From positions 248,001-312,000 of the forward strand of contig NZ_CP052860.1 of NCBI RefSeq assembly GCF_012935715.1: a stretch of DNA of 64,000 bases. The letters are read 5' to 3'. Position numbers and translations under genes: made by a program. Below are positions 18,396 to 28,291 of the stretch, one piece after another; the stretch's first letter is position 1; every line of letters begins with the position of its first letter. Source of the stretch: Pseudomonas sp. ADAK13 (GTDB lineage: Bacteria > Pseudomonadota > Gammaproteobacteria > Pseudomonadales > Pseudomonadaceae). Under the pieces are notes generated by a model. The model worked only from the letters and a program-made list of their open reading frames with translations. It searched no databases and had not been told where the DNA came from.

Positions 18396-18791
18396 TCAAC
18401 TGCTCCTGTGCAACTTGCTCATCAACTGCGCCTCAGCCTGGGTCAAGCCGCAGGACTGGGTCAGTTCATCCACCGTGGCGCCCATGCCCACCAGCTTCGC
18501 CGCCTGGGCGAATGACAGGCTCGACGGGTCGCGCTGCTCCAGTGCCGACAGTTTGTCCGGCAACGGTGCCAGCACCGAACGCAGCTCGTGCACTTCATCA
18601 CCCACACGCACGGCGCTCTGCTGGAAGTGGTCGACCCGCTTGACCAGTTCCAGCATGCGCCGGTCGCGCGCAGCTTCGCGTGCGACCTGCTGAGTGGCCA
18701 CCTCCCGTTGCTGGCGCACATAACGCAGCAGGAAGCCCAGGGTCCCGGCCCACAGGATGGCCAGGACGATCACCGCTACCTCTAGGAACAA
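18396..18791 (-). CDS. DUF2802 protein at the end of the chemotaxis operon
   Basis: 131 residues. One N-terminal membrane helix (VAVIVLAILWAGTLGFLL) is followed by a coiled coil (to about 85) and a C-terminal HTH-like segment (SFAQAAKLVGMGATVDELTQ). The apparent start is TTG 18791, directly after the cheW stop. The same gene follows cheW in other pseudomonads. The function is unknown; the context suggests a link to chemotaxis arrays or polar localisation. Confidence 0.78.
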   Translation of the reverse strand: MFLEVAVIVLAILWAGTLGFLLRYVRQQREVATQQVAREAARDRRMLELVKRVDHFQQSAVRVGDEVHELRSVLAPLPDKLSALEQRDPSSLSFAQAAKLVGMGATVDELTQSCGLTQAEAQLMSKLHRSS

Positions 18792-19277
18792 TCAGATATT
18801 CTCCAGGTCCTGCCACTCTTCTTCGCTCATCATCTTGTCCAGCTCAACCAGAATCAGCAGTTCGCCGTTCTTGTTGCAGACACCCTGGATGAACTTGGCC
18901 GATTCTTCGTTGCCGACGTTCGGCGCAGTCTCGACTTCAGATTGGCGCAGGTAAACCACTTCCGCCACGCTGTCGACCATGATTCCGACCACTTGCTTGT
19001 CGGCTTCAATAATCACAATGCGGGTGTTGTCGTTGACTTCGGTCGGCACCAGGCCAAAACGCTGGCGGGTGTCGATCACGGTCACCACGTTGCCGCGCAG
19101 GTTGATGATGCCCAGCACGTAGCTCGGGGCACCCGGAACCGGAGCGATCTCGGTGTAGCGCAGCACTTCCTGCACACGCATCACGTTGATGCCGTAGGAC
19201 TCGTTGTCCAGTTTGAAGGTGACCCATTGCAGGATTGGATCATCCACCAGACCTTGTGCGGACACTGACTTGTTCAT
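18792..19277 (-). CDS. cheW: Chemotaxis coupling protein CheW
   Basis: 161-residue CheW domain protein. Conserved features are QWVTFKLDNESYGINVMRVQ, PSYVLGIINLRGNVVTVIDT and VGIMVDSVAEV. It couples CheA to receptors at the membrane array. It follows the ParP-like gene after 72 bases and is the next-to-last gene of the che operon. Confidence 0.95.
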   Translation of the reverse strand: MNKSVSAQGLVDDPILQWVTFKLDNESYGINVMRVQEVLRYTEIAPVPGAPSYVLGIINLRGNVVTVIDTRQRFGLVPTEVNDNTRIVIIEADKQVVGIMVDSVAEVVYLRQSEVETAPNVGNEESAKFIQGVCNKNGELLILVELDKMMSEEEWQDLENI

Positions 19278-19349
19278 ACTCCAGACCCCTTCAAATACCG
19301 TTGGTTACGGTGTGTGTTCTTGGGCAGCGCCAGCGCGCTGCGCTTGTTA

Positions 19350-20159
19350 TCAAGTGCGTTTGTTGAGCGGCATATCTTTTACTGCGCCGCTGGCGATCAA
19401 CTCCGCCAATTCGGCGACATCCAGCAACGCGCACATGTGTTCGATCACGGTGCCCGCCAGCCATGGCCGCTGGCCCCGGTGGCTGCGCCATTTGATTTCG
19501 TTGGGGTCCAGGCGCAGCGAGCGGCTGACTTGATGCACCGCCAGCCCCCACTCATAGCCCTGGACCGAAATAACGTACTGCAGGCCCTGGCGGAAATCGT
19601 CGCGATAACGGTCGGGCATCACCCAGCGCGCGGTGTCCAGTACCTTCAAGTTGCCCTGCTGGCTCGGCAGGATCCCGAGAAACCACTCCGGCTGTCCGAA
19701 CAGCGACGTCAACTCCTGGCCCTCCAGAGAGTAGATCGAACCCAGGCACACCAGCGGCACCGCCAGGGTCAGCCCGGCAACGTCGAACAGCAAACATTCG
19801 AACGGCTCGGCGGCCCACGCCGGCCGGCCATCGCCCTGTACCGGCGGCGGCGTGATGCTCGGCGGGAGGTGAACCTCAACCACCGGTTCCACCACTGCGG
19901 GGGCGACCACGACCGGCGCGACGGGCACGGGCACAGCAACCGGTGCAGGTTCTGCTACGGGCACCACCAACGCATCGCGGGCCTGTTCTTCCAGGACCGC
20001 CAACTGAAACTCGTCCAGAGCCGCCGGCTCAGGCTCGATGACTTCATCGAGGATCAGAATCGGTTCCGGCATTTCCTCGGTGGCGTCCTGGAGCAAGGCG
20101 TCCAGATAGGACTCCAGCGCCAGTTGCGGCCGGGTCTTGAAATCAACGGGACGGTTCAT
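19350..20159 (-). CDS. ParP-like CheW-domain protein
   Basis: 269 residues from ATG 20159 (MNRPVDFKTRPQLALESYLD); a TTG at 20177 is an alternative. A variable, Pro/Ala/Val-rich middle part (about 60-120) precedes a C-terminal CheW-like domain (CLLFDVAGLTLAVPLVCLGS; LNKRT end). It directly follows the ParA-type gene. The pair matches ParC/ParP of Vibrio and Pseudomonas, which tether chemotaxis arrays to the old pole. The exact symbol is not certain. Confidence 0.8.
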   Translation of the reverse strand: MNRPVDFKTRPQLALESYLDALLQDATEEMPEPILILDEVIEPEPAALDEFQLAVLEEQARDALVVPVAEPAPVAVPVPVAPVVVAPAVVEPVVEVHLPPSITPPPVQGDGRPAWAAEPFECLLFDVAGLTLAVPLVCLGSIYSLEGQELTSLFGQPEWFLGILPSQQGNLKVLDTARWVMPDRYRDDFRQGLQYVISVQGYEWGLAVHQVSRSLRLDPNEIKWRSHRGQRPWLAGTVIEHMCALLDVAELAELIASGAVKDMPLNKRT

Positions 20160-20232
20160 CTGTATGCCCACGCGCAAGCCCCATCAACCCTGTATTCAGA
20201 GGTTATCGGCCTGTGGGTGTCCAGACTTGAAT

Positions 20233-20296
20233 CGGGAGCCGGTTTTGTCAGGAAAACCGCGGCGTCTGCATCGCTGGCAAGCCAGGCTCCTACAGG
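20233..20296. repeat. Degenerate REP pair between the ParP-like and ParA-type genes
   Basis: GGGAGCCGG on the left is opposed by GCAAGCCAGGCTCCTACAG on the right. The left arm is diverged, so this is an old or incomplete copy of the GTGGGAGC family. Confidence 0.6.
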
Positions 20297-20310
20297 GCTG
20301 TTTATGGTCA

Positions 20311-21099
20311 TCACGCCACCTGCGCCACAAGTTGCTGGGACAGCAGATGCTTGAGCAATGCCCGGTAGGCCAGTACGCCACGGCTCTTGCCGTCGAATTG
20401 CGAAGGCGTCAGCCCGGCCCGGCTCGCATCCCGCAGGCGCGTGTCCACCGGGATGTAGCCTTGCCAGATGGTGTCCGGATAGGCGTCACGCAAGACGCGC
20501 AAGGTGCCGAGGGATGCCTGGGTACGCCGGTCAAACAGGGTCGGCACGATGCTGAACGGCAGCGCCTGTTTGCGCGAGCGGTTGATCATCGCCAGGGTGC
20601 TGACCATGCGCTCCAGGCCTTTGACGGCCAGGTGCTCGGTCTGCACCGGGATCACCAACTGCTGGCTCGCAGCGAGGGCGTTGACCATCAGCACGCCCAG
20701 CAACGGCGGGCTGTCGATAATGGCGTAGTCGAAGTCCTGCCACAGCTGCGCCAGGGTCTTGGCGATCACCAGCCCCAGGCCGCTTTGCCCCGGTGACTGA
20801 CGCTCAAGGGTGGCCAGGGCGGTGCTGGACGGCAACAGCGAGATCTTTTCATTGCTGGTGGGCAACAACAGTTGGCCCGGCAAATCGGCCGGCACGCTGC
20901 CCTTGTGCAGGAACAGGTCGTAGCAACTGTGCTCCAGGGCATCCGGGTCGTAGCCGAAATAACTGGTCATGGAGCCGTGGGGGTCCAGGTCGACCACGAC
21001 CACACGCTTGCCGGCCTCGGCCAGCAAGCCGGCCAAGGCGATGGAGGTGGTGGTTTTACCGACACCACCCTTTTGATTGGCAACTGCCCAGACTCTCAT
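20311..21099 (-). CDS. ParA-type ATPase of the chemotaxis cluster (ParC-like)
   Basis: 262 residues. The deviant Walker A KGGVGKTT is at 10-17, Walker A' is VVVDLDPHGSMT, and the Walker B region is YAIIDSPPLLGVLMVNAL. It is a MinD/ParA-family ATPase. Its place between motD and the ParP-like gene identifies it as the orphan ParA that positions chemotaxis arrays at the pole, rather than a chromosome-partition protein, since no parB follows. Confidence 0.88.
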   Translation of the reverse strand: MRVWAVANQKGGVGKTTTSIALAGLLAEAGKRVVVVDLDPHGSMTSYFGYDPDALEHSCYDLFLHKGSVPADLPGQLLLPTSNEKISLLPSSTALATLERQSPGQSGLGLVIAKTLAQLWQDFDYAIIDSPPLLGVLMVNALAASQQLVIPVQTEHLAVKGLERMVSTLAMINRSRKQALPFSIVPTLFDRRTQASLGTLRVLRDAYPDTIWQGYIPVDTRLRDASRAGLTPSQFDGKSRGVLAYRALLKHLLSQQLVAQVA

Positions 21100-21150
21100 T
21101 CGGATTGTTCCTCCCGGCAGGCACAGGCTCGACCGAGAAATTGCATGGGG

Positions 21151-22038
21151 TTATAGAGCCGGTGACGGAGAATTGACGGCATTCCCGCGAACCGGCGCCT
21201 TTACGGGCGCTGGTGCAGTTTGTGTGCCAGCCCGCTTCAAGGCGGCATCCGGTGTTGCATTGGCAGTGCCGGTACCGGTCAGGCTGCGGCGCACATCCAG
21301 GTTACGCGACACCACCAGCACCACCCGACGGTTGCGCGCGCGGCCTTCCGCCGTGGCGTTATTGGCCACCGGCTGGAACTCGCCGTACCCCACCGACGCC
21401 AGGCGCCCGGGGTTCACGCCCTGCATCGCCAGCATTCGCACAATACTCGCGGCGCGGGCCGAAGACAGCTCCCAGTTGGTCGGGTACTGCGCGGTACTGA
21501 TCGGCAGGTTGTCGGTAAAGCCTTCAACGTGGACCGGGTTCTCAAACGGTTTGAGGATCGCCGCCACCTTGTCGATGATGGTGAACGCCTGGTCGCTGGG
21601 CATCGCATCGGCGCTGGCGAACAACAGGCTGGAATTCAGCTCGATTTCCACCCACAGCTCATTGCCGCGTACGGTCATCTGATTGGAGCTGATCAAATCA
21701 CCAAAGGCTGCGCTGATGTCATCGGCGATGCTTTTCAGTGGGTCGCTGGTGCCACCGATGCCGGCGGCGGTTTCATCGCTATCGTTGACCAGCGGCTTGG
21801 CCGGGGTCACGGTCTTGGGGCGTTCTTCGCCGATCGGAATCGGCTTGAGGGCGCGGTCGGCGTCGTTGAACACGCCGATCAGCGCCTGGGAGATGACTTT
21901 GTACTTGCCTTCGTTGATCGAGGAAATGGAGTACATCACCACAAAAAACGCGAACAGCAGCGTAATGAAGTCGGCGTAGGACACCAGCCAGCGTTCATGG
22001 TTGACGTGTTCTTCAGGCTCGCGGCGGCGACGGCTCAC
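21151..22038 (-). CDS. motD: Flagellar stator protein MotD
   Basis: 295 residues. A short cytoplasmic start leads to one membrane helix (SYADFITLLFAFFVVMYS) with the proton-binding Asp23. An OmpA-like peptidoglycan-binding domain follows, with TDNLPISTAQYPTNWELSSA and NRRVVLVVSR. It pairs with MotC, the second proton-driven stator set of Pseudomonas, which is important for swarming. A Pro/Ala/Thr-rich tail ends the protein. Confidence 0.93.
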   Translation of the reverse strand: MSRRRREPEEHVNHERWLVSYADFITLLFAFFVVMYSISSINEGKYKVISQALIGVFNDADRALKPIPIGEERPKTVTPAKPLVNDSDETAAGIGGTSDPLKSIADDISAAFGDLISSNQMTVRGNELWVEIELNSSLLFASADAMPSDQAFTIIDKVAAILKPFENPVHVEGFTDNLPISTAQYPTNWELSSARAASIVRMLAMQGVNPGRLASVGYGEFQPVANNATAEGRARNRRVVLVVSRNLDVRRSLTGTGTANATPDAALKRAGTQTAPAPVKAPVRGNAVNSPSPAL

Positions 22039-22053
22039 AACAGATACCTCCCA

Positions 22054-22794
22054 TCAATCCATGAAGCCCTGGAGCTTCAATTCGATGGAGCGCGGGTTTT
22101 CACCCTCGGCAATCGAGAGGATGCCTTCGAGCAACATCTCGCGATAACGCGACTGGCGCATGGCAATGGACTTGAGCTTGCTGGCCACCGGCAACAACAC
22201 CAGGTTGGCACTGGCCACGCCGTAGATAGTGGCGACGAACGCCACGGCAATCCCGCTGCCCAGTTGCGACGGATCGGCCAGGTTGCCCATCACGTGGATC
22301 AGGCCCATCACCGCACCGATGATGCCGATGGTCGGCGCGTAGCCGCCCATGCTTTCAAAGACTTTGGCGGCGTTGATGTCGCGGCTTTCCTGGGTGTAGA
22401 AATCCACTTCCAGGATGCTGCGGATCGCTTCCGGCTCGGCGCCGTCCACCAGCAATTGCAGGCCTTTGCGCGCGTAGCTGTCAGGCTCGGCATCGGCCAC
22501 GCCTTCCAGGCCCAGCAAGCCTTCCTTGCGCGCCGTGAGGCTCCAGTTGACCACGCGGTCGATGCCGCCCGGCAGGTCGACCCGCGGCGGGAAGATGATC
22601 CAGATGAGGATCTGCATGGCACGCTTGAACGAACTCATGGGCGACTGCAACAACGCTGCGCCCACGGTGCCGCCGATCACGATCAACGCTGCCGGGCCGT
22701 TGGCCAGCGCGCCCAGGTGGCCGCCTTCGAGGTAGTTGCCGCCGATAATCGCGACAAACGCCATGATGATGCCAATCAGGCTCAGTACATCCAT
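22054..22794 (-). CDS. motC: Flagellar stator protein MotC
   Basis: 246 residues of the MotA/PomA family with four membrane helices (for example [20 protein letters not shown] at the start and PTIGIIGAVMGLIHVMGNL). The long cytoplasmic loop carries charged residues for FliG contact. The start codon overlaps the cheB stop by one base (TAATG). Confidence 0.93.
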   Translation of the reverse strand: MDVLSLIGIIMAFVAIIGGNYLEGGHLGALANGPAALIVIGGTVGAALLQSPMSSFKRAMQILIWIIFPPRVDLPGGIDRVVNWSLTARKEGLLGLEGVADAEPDSYARKGLQLLVDGAEPEAIRSILEVDFYTQESRDINAAKVFESMGGYAPTIGIIGAVMGLIHVMGNLADPSQLGSGIAVAFVATIYGVASANLVLLPVASKLKSIAMRQSRYREMLLEGILSIAEGENPRSIELKLQGFMD

Positions 22795-23915
22795 TAGAGG
22801 CAGGCCTCCACCAGGTGCTTGCCGATGTCGTCCAGGCTGTAGACGGCGTCCGCCAGGTCGGCTTTGACGATGGCCATGGGCATGCCATAGATCACGCAGC
22901 TGGCTTCATCCTGGGCCCAGATCGCGCTGCCGCCCTGCTTGAGCAGGCGCGCGCCTTCACGGCCGTCGGCGCCCATGCCGGTCAACACCACCGCCAGAAC
23001 TTTGTCGCCGTAGGACTTGGCCGCCGAACCGAAGGTGATATCCACACACGGCTTGTAGTTCAGGCGTTCGTCACCCGGCAGGATTTTGATCGCGCCACGG
23101 CCGTCGACCATCATCTGCTTGCCGCCAGGGGCCAGCAGCGCCAGGCCCGGACGCAGGATGTCGCCATCCTCGGCTTCCTTGACGCTGATGCGGCACAGCT
23201 TGTCCAGGCGCTCGGCGAAGGCCTTGGTGAACGCGGCAGGCATGTGCTGGATCAACACGATCGGCGCCGGGAAGTTGGCCGGCAGTTGGGTCAACACCCG
23301 CTGCAAAGCCACCGGGCCACCCGTGGACGTACCGATGGCCACCAGCTTGTAGGCTTTGCGCTTGGGCGCAGGCGAATGCGCAGTGGGCGCAGCCGTACGC
23401 ACAGGGGCGACGGCCGGACGCGCAACCGGCGCAGGTGCCGGGCGACCAAAAGTGCTCGGGGCGGCCGGTGGCGGCGTAACCGGTGCCGGTGCCGGCGCAC
23501 TGAACAGGCTGCGGCGGTTACTGCGGGAGATGCTGTGCACCTTCTCGCAGAGCATCTGCTTGACCTTCTCGGGGTTGCGCGAGATGTCTTCGAAATTCTT
23601 CGGCAGGAAGTCCACCGCGCCGGCATCCAGCGCATCCAGGGTCACCCGGGCGCCTTCGTGGGTCAGCGAGGAGAACATCAACACCGGCGTTGGGCAGCGC
23701 TGCATGATGTGCCGCACCGCCGTAATGCCGTCCATCATCGGCATCTCGTAGTCCATGGTGATCACGTCCGGCTTGAGGGCCAGGGCCTGATCGATCGCCT
23801 CTTTGCCGTTGGTGGCCGTGCCGACCACCTGGATATTGGAATCCGATGAAAGAATTTCCGAGACGCGGCGGCGGAAGAAACCCGAATCGTCCACCACCAG
23901 GACCTTGACTACCAT
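22794..23915 (-). CDS. cheB: Chemotaxis response regulator / protein-glutamate methylesterase CheB
   Basis: 373 residues from ATG 23915. The receiver domain carries DD at 9-10 and phospho-acceptor Asp55 ([10 protein letters not shown]). A long Ala/Pro-rich linker (about 140-190) leads to the methylesterase domain with catalytic Ser in IGTSTGGP, His in LIQHMP and Asp in GMGADGR. It removes methyl groups from chemoreceptors for adaptation. It follows cheA by 49 bases. Confidence 0.95.
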   Translation of the reverse strand: MVVKVLVVDDSGFFRRRVSEILSSDSNIQVVGTATNGKEAIDQALALKPDVITMDYEMPMMDGITAVRHIMQRCPTPVLMFSSLTHEGARVTLDALDAGAVDFLPKNFEDISRNPEKVKQMLCEKVHSISRSNRRSLFSAPAPAPVTPPPAAPSTFGRPAPAPVARPAVAPVRTAAPTAHSPAPKRKAYKLVAIGTSTGGPVALQRVLTQLPANFPAPIVLIQHMPAAFTKAFAERLDKLCRISVKEAEDGDILRPGLALLAPGGKQMMVDGRGAIKILPGDERLNYKPCVDITFGSAAKSYGDKVLAVVLTGMGADGREGARLLKQGGSAIWAQDEASCVIYGMPMAIVKADLADAVYSLDDIGKHLVEACL

Positions 23916-23964
23916 AAACACTCCGTTAGGCCGGGCGAGGGACAACCGCCCTGCCCGGGCCGAA

Positions 23965-26187
23965 TCAAATACGCCGTGCGGCGTAACGCTTGAGCATGCT
24001 CGGAACATCGAGAATCAGCGCGATCCGACCGTCACCGGTAATGGTCGCGCCCGACATGCCCGGGGTTCCCTGCAGCATTTTGCCCAAAGGCTTGATGACC
24101 ACTTCTTCCTGGCCCACCAGTTGATCGACGACAAAGCCGATACGCTGGGTGCCCACGGAGAGAATCACCACATGACCTTCGCGCTGCTCTTCATGCTTGG
24201 CCGAGGCCACCAGCCAGCGCTTGAGGTAGAACAGTGGCAACGCCTTGTCGCGCACGATCACCACTTCCTGGCCGTCCACCACGTTGGTGCGCGACAGGTC
24301 GAGGTGGAAGATTTCGTTGACGTTGACCAGCGGGAAGGCGAAGGCCTGGTTGCCCAGCATCACCATCAGGGTCGGCATGATCGCCAGGGTCAACGGCACC
24401 TTGATGACGATCTTCGAGCCCTGGCCCTTGGTCGAGTAGATGTTGATCGAGCCGTTGAGCTGGCTGATCTTGGTCTTCACCACGTCCATGCCCACGCCAC
24501 GGCCCGACACGTCGGAAATCTCGGTCTTGGTGGAGAAGCCCGGGGCGAAGATCAGGTTGTAGCACTCGGTATCGGTCAGGCGGTCGGCGGCGTCCTTGTC
24601 CATCACGCCACGCTTGACGGCGATGTTGCGCAGTACCGTCGGGTCCATGCCCTTGCCGTCATCAGTGATCGACAGCAGGATGTGGTCGCCTTCCTGTTCG
24701 GCCGCCAGAATCACTTTGCCCTGGCGACTTTTGCCCGAGGCTTCGCGTTCTTCCGGCGTCTCGACGCCGTGGTCGACGGCGTTGCGCACCAAGTGGACCA
24801 GCGGGTCGGCCAGGGCCTCGACAAGGTTTTTGTCGAGGTCGGTTTCTTCACCCACCAGTTCCAGGTTGATCTCTTTCTTGAGCTGGCGTGCCAGGTCGCG
24901 AACCAGGCGCGGGAAGCGCCCGAAGACTTTCTTGATCGGCTGCATCCGGGTCTTCATCACCGCGGTTTGCAGGTCGGCGGTGACCACGTCGAGGTTGGAC
25001 ACGGCCTTTTGCATGGCCTCGTCGCCGCTGTTCAGGCCCAGGCGCACCAGGCGGTTACGCACCAGCACCAGTTCGCCCACCATGTTCATGATGTCGTCCA
25101 GGCGCGCGGTATCAACCCGCACGGTGGTTTCGGCTTCACTGGCCGGTTGCTTGTCCGGGGCCGGGGCGGCAGCCGCACGAGCGGGCGCAGGTGCAGCCGT
25201 CGGTGCAGGCTTGGCAGCCACGGGCGCAGCGGCCTTGGCGGCCACCGGAGCCGGCGTTGCCACCGCAGCGGCGGCCGCAGCAGCCGGTGCAGCAGTGCCG
25301 ACGGCTTCGGTGAACTTGCCCTTGCCGTGCAGTTCATCCAGCAGCGCTTCGAACTCGTGATCGGAGATCAGGCCATCGGCAGCCGGTGCAGCGGCAGCGG
25401 CGGGTGCTGCAGGTGCAGCGGCCGTGGCGGCGACTTCCGGCAGTGCATCGGCGGCAAACGAGCCTTTGCCGTGCAACTGGTCCAGCAGCGCTTCAAATTC
25501 GTCGTCGGTGATTTCATTGCTGGCAGGCGCCGCGGCTTCCGTTGGCGCTGGCGCTGCGGCCACCGCGTCCGGGGCAAACTGGCCCTTGCCGTGCAACTGG
25601 TCGAGCAACGACTCGAACTCGGCGTCGGTAATGTCTTCAGTGGTCGGCACCATGGCCGGCGCACTGGCCGCTGGAGCCTCGGCTTCGGCCTTGACGGCGT
25701 TCAGCGAGTCCAGCAGTTGTTCAAATTCGCTGTCGGTGATGTCGCCCGCAGGCTCGGCGACAGGCTCAGCCACCGCTTCAACCACCGGTGCATTGGCCGC
25801 AGGTTCTGCCAGGCGCGCCAGGGCGGCCAGCAGTTCCGGCGTGGCTGCAGTGATCGGTGCACGTTCGCGCACTTCACTGAACATGCCGTTGACCGCGTCC
25901 AGTGCTTCCAGAATCACGTCCATCAGTTCCGAGTCGACGTGCCGCTCACCCTTGCGCAGGATGTCGAACACGTTCTCGGCGATGTGACAGCACTCCACCA
26001 GCTCGTGGAGCTGGAGGAAGCCGGCGCCCCCTTTTACAGTGTGAAAACCGCGAAAAATTGCATTGAGCAGGTTCGCATCATCCGGTCGGCTTTCCAGCTC
26101 GACCAGTTGTTCGGACAGTTGCTCTAAAATTTCGCCGGCCTCTACAAGGAAATCCTGAAGGATTTCTTCATCGGCGCCGAAGCTCAT
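23965..26187 (-). CDS. cheA: Chemotaxis histidine kinase CheA
   Basis: 740 residues. The HPt domain (1-105) carries phospho-accepting His49 in [14 protein letters not shown] linker of about 245 residues rich in Ala and Pro (110-355) has four copies of an ITDxEFExLLDxLHGKGxF-like motif and no recognisable P2 domain. Dimerisation ([20 protein letters not shown]), the HATPase domain ([26 protein letters not shown]) and the C-terminal CheW-like P5 domain follow. It phosphorylates CheY and CheB. Confidence 0.96.
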   Translation of the reverse strand: MSFGADEEILQDFLVEAGEILEQLSEQLVELESRPDDANLLNAIFRGFHTVKGGAGFLQLHELVECCHIAENVFDILRKGERHVDSELMDVILEALDAVNGMFSEVRERAPITAATPELLAALARLAEPAANAPVVEAVAEPVAEPAGDITDSEFEQLLDSLNAVKAEAEAPAASAPAMVPTTEDITDAEFESLLDQLHGKGQFAPDAVAAAPAPTEAAAPASNEITDDEFEALLDQLHGKGSFAADALPEVAATAAAPAAPAAAAAPAADGLISDHEFEALLDELHGKGKFTEAVGTAAPAAAAAAAVATPAPVAAKAAAPVAAKPAPTAAPAPARAAAAPAPDKQPASEAETTVRVDTARLDDIMNMVGELVLVRNRLVRLGLNSGDEAMQKAVSNLDVVTADLQTAVMKTRMQPIKKVFGRFPRLVRDLARQLKKEINLELVGEETDLDKNLVEALADPLVHLVRNAVDHGVETPEEREASGKSRQGKVILAAEQEGDHILLSITDDGKGMDPTVLRNIAVKRGVMDKDAADRLTDTECYNLIFAPGFSTKTEISDVSGRGVGMDVVKTKISQLNGSINIYSTKGQGSKIVIKVPLTLAIMPTLMVMLGNQAFAFPLVNVNEIFHLDLSRTNVVDGQEVVIVRDKALPLFYLKRWLVASAKHEEQREGHVVILSVGTQRIGFVVDQLVGQEEVVIKPLGKMLQGTPGMSGATITGDGRIALILDVPSMLKRYAARRI

Positions 26188-26198
26188 GGGTGTGCTCC

Positions 26199-26987
26199 TT
26201 AGAAGCCTAAACTGGACAGCAAATCGTCTACGTCGTCTTGCCCGGATACAACGTCTTCACGTTTATCGGCATGAATCTGCGGACCTTCACCCTTGGCGAG
26301 GTGTTTTTGTGGATCTTTTTCAGAAAGGATCGCTTCGCGGTCATGTTCGATGCCTGCAAACCGGTCAACCTGACCCGCCATCAACACCAGTTTGAGCAGG
26401 TTGCTTTCCACTTCGGTGACCAGTTGGGTCACGCGCTTGATCACCTGGCCGGTCAGGTCCTGGTAGTCCTGGGCCAGCAGAATGTCATTGAGGTTGCTGG
26501 AAACCGTGCGGTTCTCCTGCTCGCTGCGGGACAAAAAGCCGTCGACCCGACGCGCCAGTTCACGAAACTCTTCAGCGCCCACTTCCCGCCGCATGAACCG
26601 GCCCCAATCGTTGCTCAGGGCCTTGGCTTCACTGGCCATACCGTTGACCAGAGGCGTGGCGTTTTCCACCAGGTCCATGGTGCGGTTGGCCGCCGCCTCA
26701 GTCAGCCTGACCACATACGACAGGCGTTCGGTGGCATCCGTGATCTGCGAGATTTCTTCGGCCTGGGGCATGTGCGGGTCAATCTGAAAATTGACAATCG
26801 CACTGTGCAACTCACGGGTGAGCTTGCCCACTTCCTGGTACAGGCCGCGGTCACGGGTCTGGTTGAGCTCATGGATTAACTGCACCGCGTCGCCGAACTG
26901 GCCTTTTTCAAGGCTTTCGACGAGTTGATGAGCATGTTTTTTCAGGGTCGACTCAAAGTCGGCCTGCGATGATTCTTTATGCTCCAT
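26199..26987 (-). CDS. cheZ: CheY-phosphate phosphatase CheZ
   Basis: 262 residues, long helical hairpin protein. The catalytic region ILLAQDYQDLTGQVIKRVTQ supplies the Asp/Gln pair, and the C-terminal DVDDLLSSLGF is the CheY-binding tail. It starts 18 bases after the cheY stop and ends 11 bases before cheA. Confidence 0.94.
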   Translation of the reverse strand: MEHKESSQADFESTLKKHAHQLVESLEKGQFGDAVQLIHELNQTRDRGLYQEVGKLTRELHSAIVNFQIDPHMPQAEEISQITDATERLSYVVRLTEAAANRTMDLVENATPLVNGMASEAKALSNDWGRFMRREVGAEEFRELARRVDGFLSRSEQENRTVSSNLNDILLAQDYQDLTGQVIKRVTQLVTEVESNLLKLVLMAGQVDRFAGIEHDREAILSEKDPQKHLAKGEGPQIHADKREDVVSGQDDVDDLLSSLGF

Positions 26988-27005
26988 AGCTCCCCCGTGG
27001 CAGCA

Positions 27006-27380
27006 TCAATGACCGATGCGTTCGAAGATTTTTTCGATCTTCTCTTTCAAGGCCAGTGCAGTGAATGGCTTGACCACGTAGCCGTTAACCCCGGCCTGGG
27101 CGGCTTCGATGATCTGTTCACGCTTGGCTTCAGCGGTCACCATCAGCACAGGCAGGCTGCGCAGTTTTTCATCAGCGCGCACGTGGCGCAGCAGATCGAT
27201 ACCGGTCATGCCCGGCATGTTCCAGTCCGTTACCAGAAAGTCGATGCTCCCGCTGTTGAGGATCGGAATCGCCGTAATGCCGTCATCCGCCTCGACCGTG
27301 TTAGTGAACCCAAGGTCACGCAACAGGTTTTTTATGATCCGCCGCATCGTTGAGAAGTCATCAACGATGAGGATTTTCAT
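27006..27380 (-). CDS. cheY: Chemotaxis response regulator CheY
   Basis: 124-residue single receiver domain. The acidic pair is Asp7/Asp8, the acceptor is Asp52 (VTDWNMPG), and the switch residues are Thr82 and Lys104 (VVKPF). ATG 27380 was chosen because the protein then begins MKILIVDD as in the family; an upstream in-frame TTG gives an 8-residue extension. It binds FliM/FliN to change flagellar rotation. Confidence 0.96.
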   Translation of the reverse strand: MKILIVDDFSTMRRIIKNLLRDLGFTNTVEADDGITAIPILNSGSIDFLVTDWNMPGMTGIDLLRHVRADEKLRSLPVLMVTAEAKREQIIEAAQAGVNGYVVKPFTALALKEKIEKIFERIGH

Positions 27381-27415
27381 GTTCTTGTCCAATTCGACCT
27401 CCAAGCAGTCTTAAA

Positions 27416-27436
27416 CGCGCCCAGCACCTGGGCGCG
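27416..27436. terminator. Possible hairpin terminator between fliA and cheY
   Basis: A 9-base perfect stem CGCGCCCAG / CTGGGCGCG with a 3-base loop. On the minus strand it is followed by only a short T-run (GTTTAAG), so readthrough from fliA into cheY is likely. It lies in the 170-base fliA-cheY gap. Confidence 0.4.
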
Positions 27437-27550
27437 CCATATCAATCAACAGGCGTTACACAAAAAGGACTACCGGGGGCGCACCACGGGCCAAGCCCGT
27501 CCGGACGCAAGGCCTGGACGGTATCGTTCGCAGTGTCCCCACACTGCCTG

Positions 27551-28291
27551 TCAGCGCGCTCGCCACTCTCCCAAACGCCCCCGCAAGCGGGCTGCGCACT
27601 GGCTGTGTAACTGGCTGACCCGCGATTCGCTGACGCCCAGGACCTCACCGATTTCCTTGAGGTTCAGCTCTTCGTCGTAGTACAGCGCCAACACCAGTCG
27701 CTCACGCTCCGGCAAATTGGCAATCGCGTCCGCCAGCGCAGTCTGGAAGCGTTCATCTTCCAGATCGCGTGACGGTTCGAGATGGGCACTCGCGCCGTCC
27801 TCGTGCAGCCCTTCATGTTCGCCGTCCTGCAAAAGGTCGTCGAAACTGAACAGGCGGCTGCCCAAGGTATCGTTCAAAATCCCGTAGTAATCATCGAGAC
27901 TCAATTGGAGTTCGGCCGCAACTTCGTGATCTTTAGCGTCGCGACCGGTTTTTGCTTCAATTGAGCGAATTGCGTCACTCACCATCCGTGTATTGCGGTG
28001 CACCGAACGCGGCGCCCAATCACCTTTACGCACTTCATCGAGCATGGCCCCACGGATACGGATACCCGCGTAGGTCTCGAAACTCGCGCCCTTGCTCGCG
28101 TCGTACTTGGTCGACACTTCGAGCAAGCCGATCATCCCGGCCTGGATCAAGTCTTCGACCTGGACGCTGGCAGGCAGGCGCGCCAGCAAGTGATAGGCAA
28201 TGCGCTTGACCAGCGGCGCATAGCGCTCGATCAATTCGACCTGACTGTCACGTGCCGACTTCTTGTAAAGGTTGTAGCCGCTGGCTGTCAT
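27551..28291 (-). CDS. fliA: Flagellar sigma factor FliA (sigma-28)
   Basis: 246 residues from ATG 28291, overlapping the fleN stop (ATGA). It shows sigma region 2 (YAPLVKRIAYHLLARLPASV; DLIQAGMIGLLE), region 3 and region 4 (RLVLALYYDEELNLKEIGEV; SRVSQLHSQ). It directs late genes such as fliC and is inhibited by FlgM. Confidence 0.96.
   Translation of the reverse strand: MTASGYNLYKKSARDSQVELIERYAPLVKRIAYHLLARLPASVQVEDLIQAGMIGLLEVSTKYDASKGASFETYAGIRIRGAMLDEVRKGDWAPRSVHRNTRMVSDAIRSIEAKTGRDAKDHEVAAELQLSLDDYYGILNDTLGSRLFSFDDLLQDGEHEGLHEDGASAHLEPSRDLEDERFQTALADAIANLPERERLVLALYYDEELNLKEIGEVLGVSESRVSQLHSQCAARLRGRLGEWRAR

Noticed and set aside
20311-21099. Chromosome-partition ParA
   Set aside because: No parB or parS lies nearby; the neighbours are motD, a CheW-domain protein and cheW, which fits the chemotaxis-array ParA.
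23803-26127. Very long open frame on the plus strand opposite cheA (774 codons), and similar ones opposite fliF, phnDE and fliC
   Set aside because: They follow from high GC third positions in the true genes. The translations are low-complexity His/Gly/Arg/Gln-rich and match no family, and the opposite strand carries well-defined conserved proteins.
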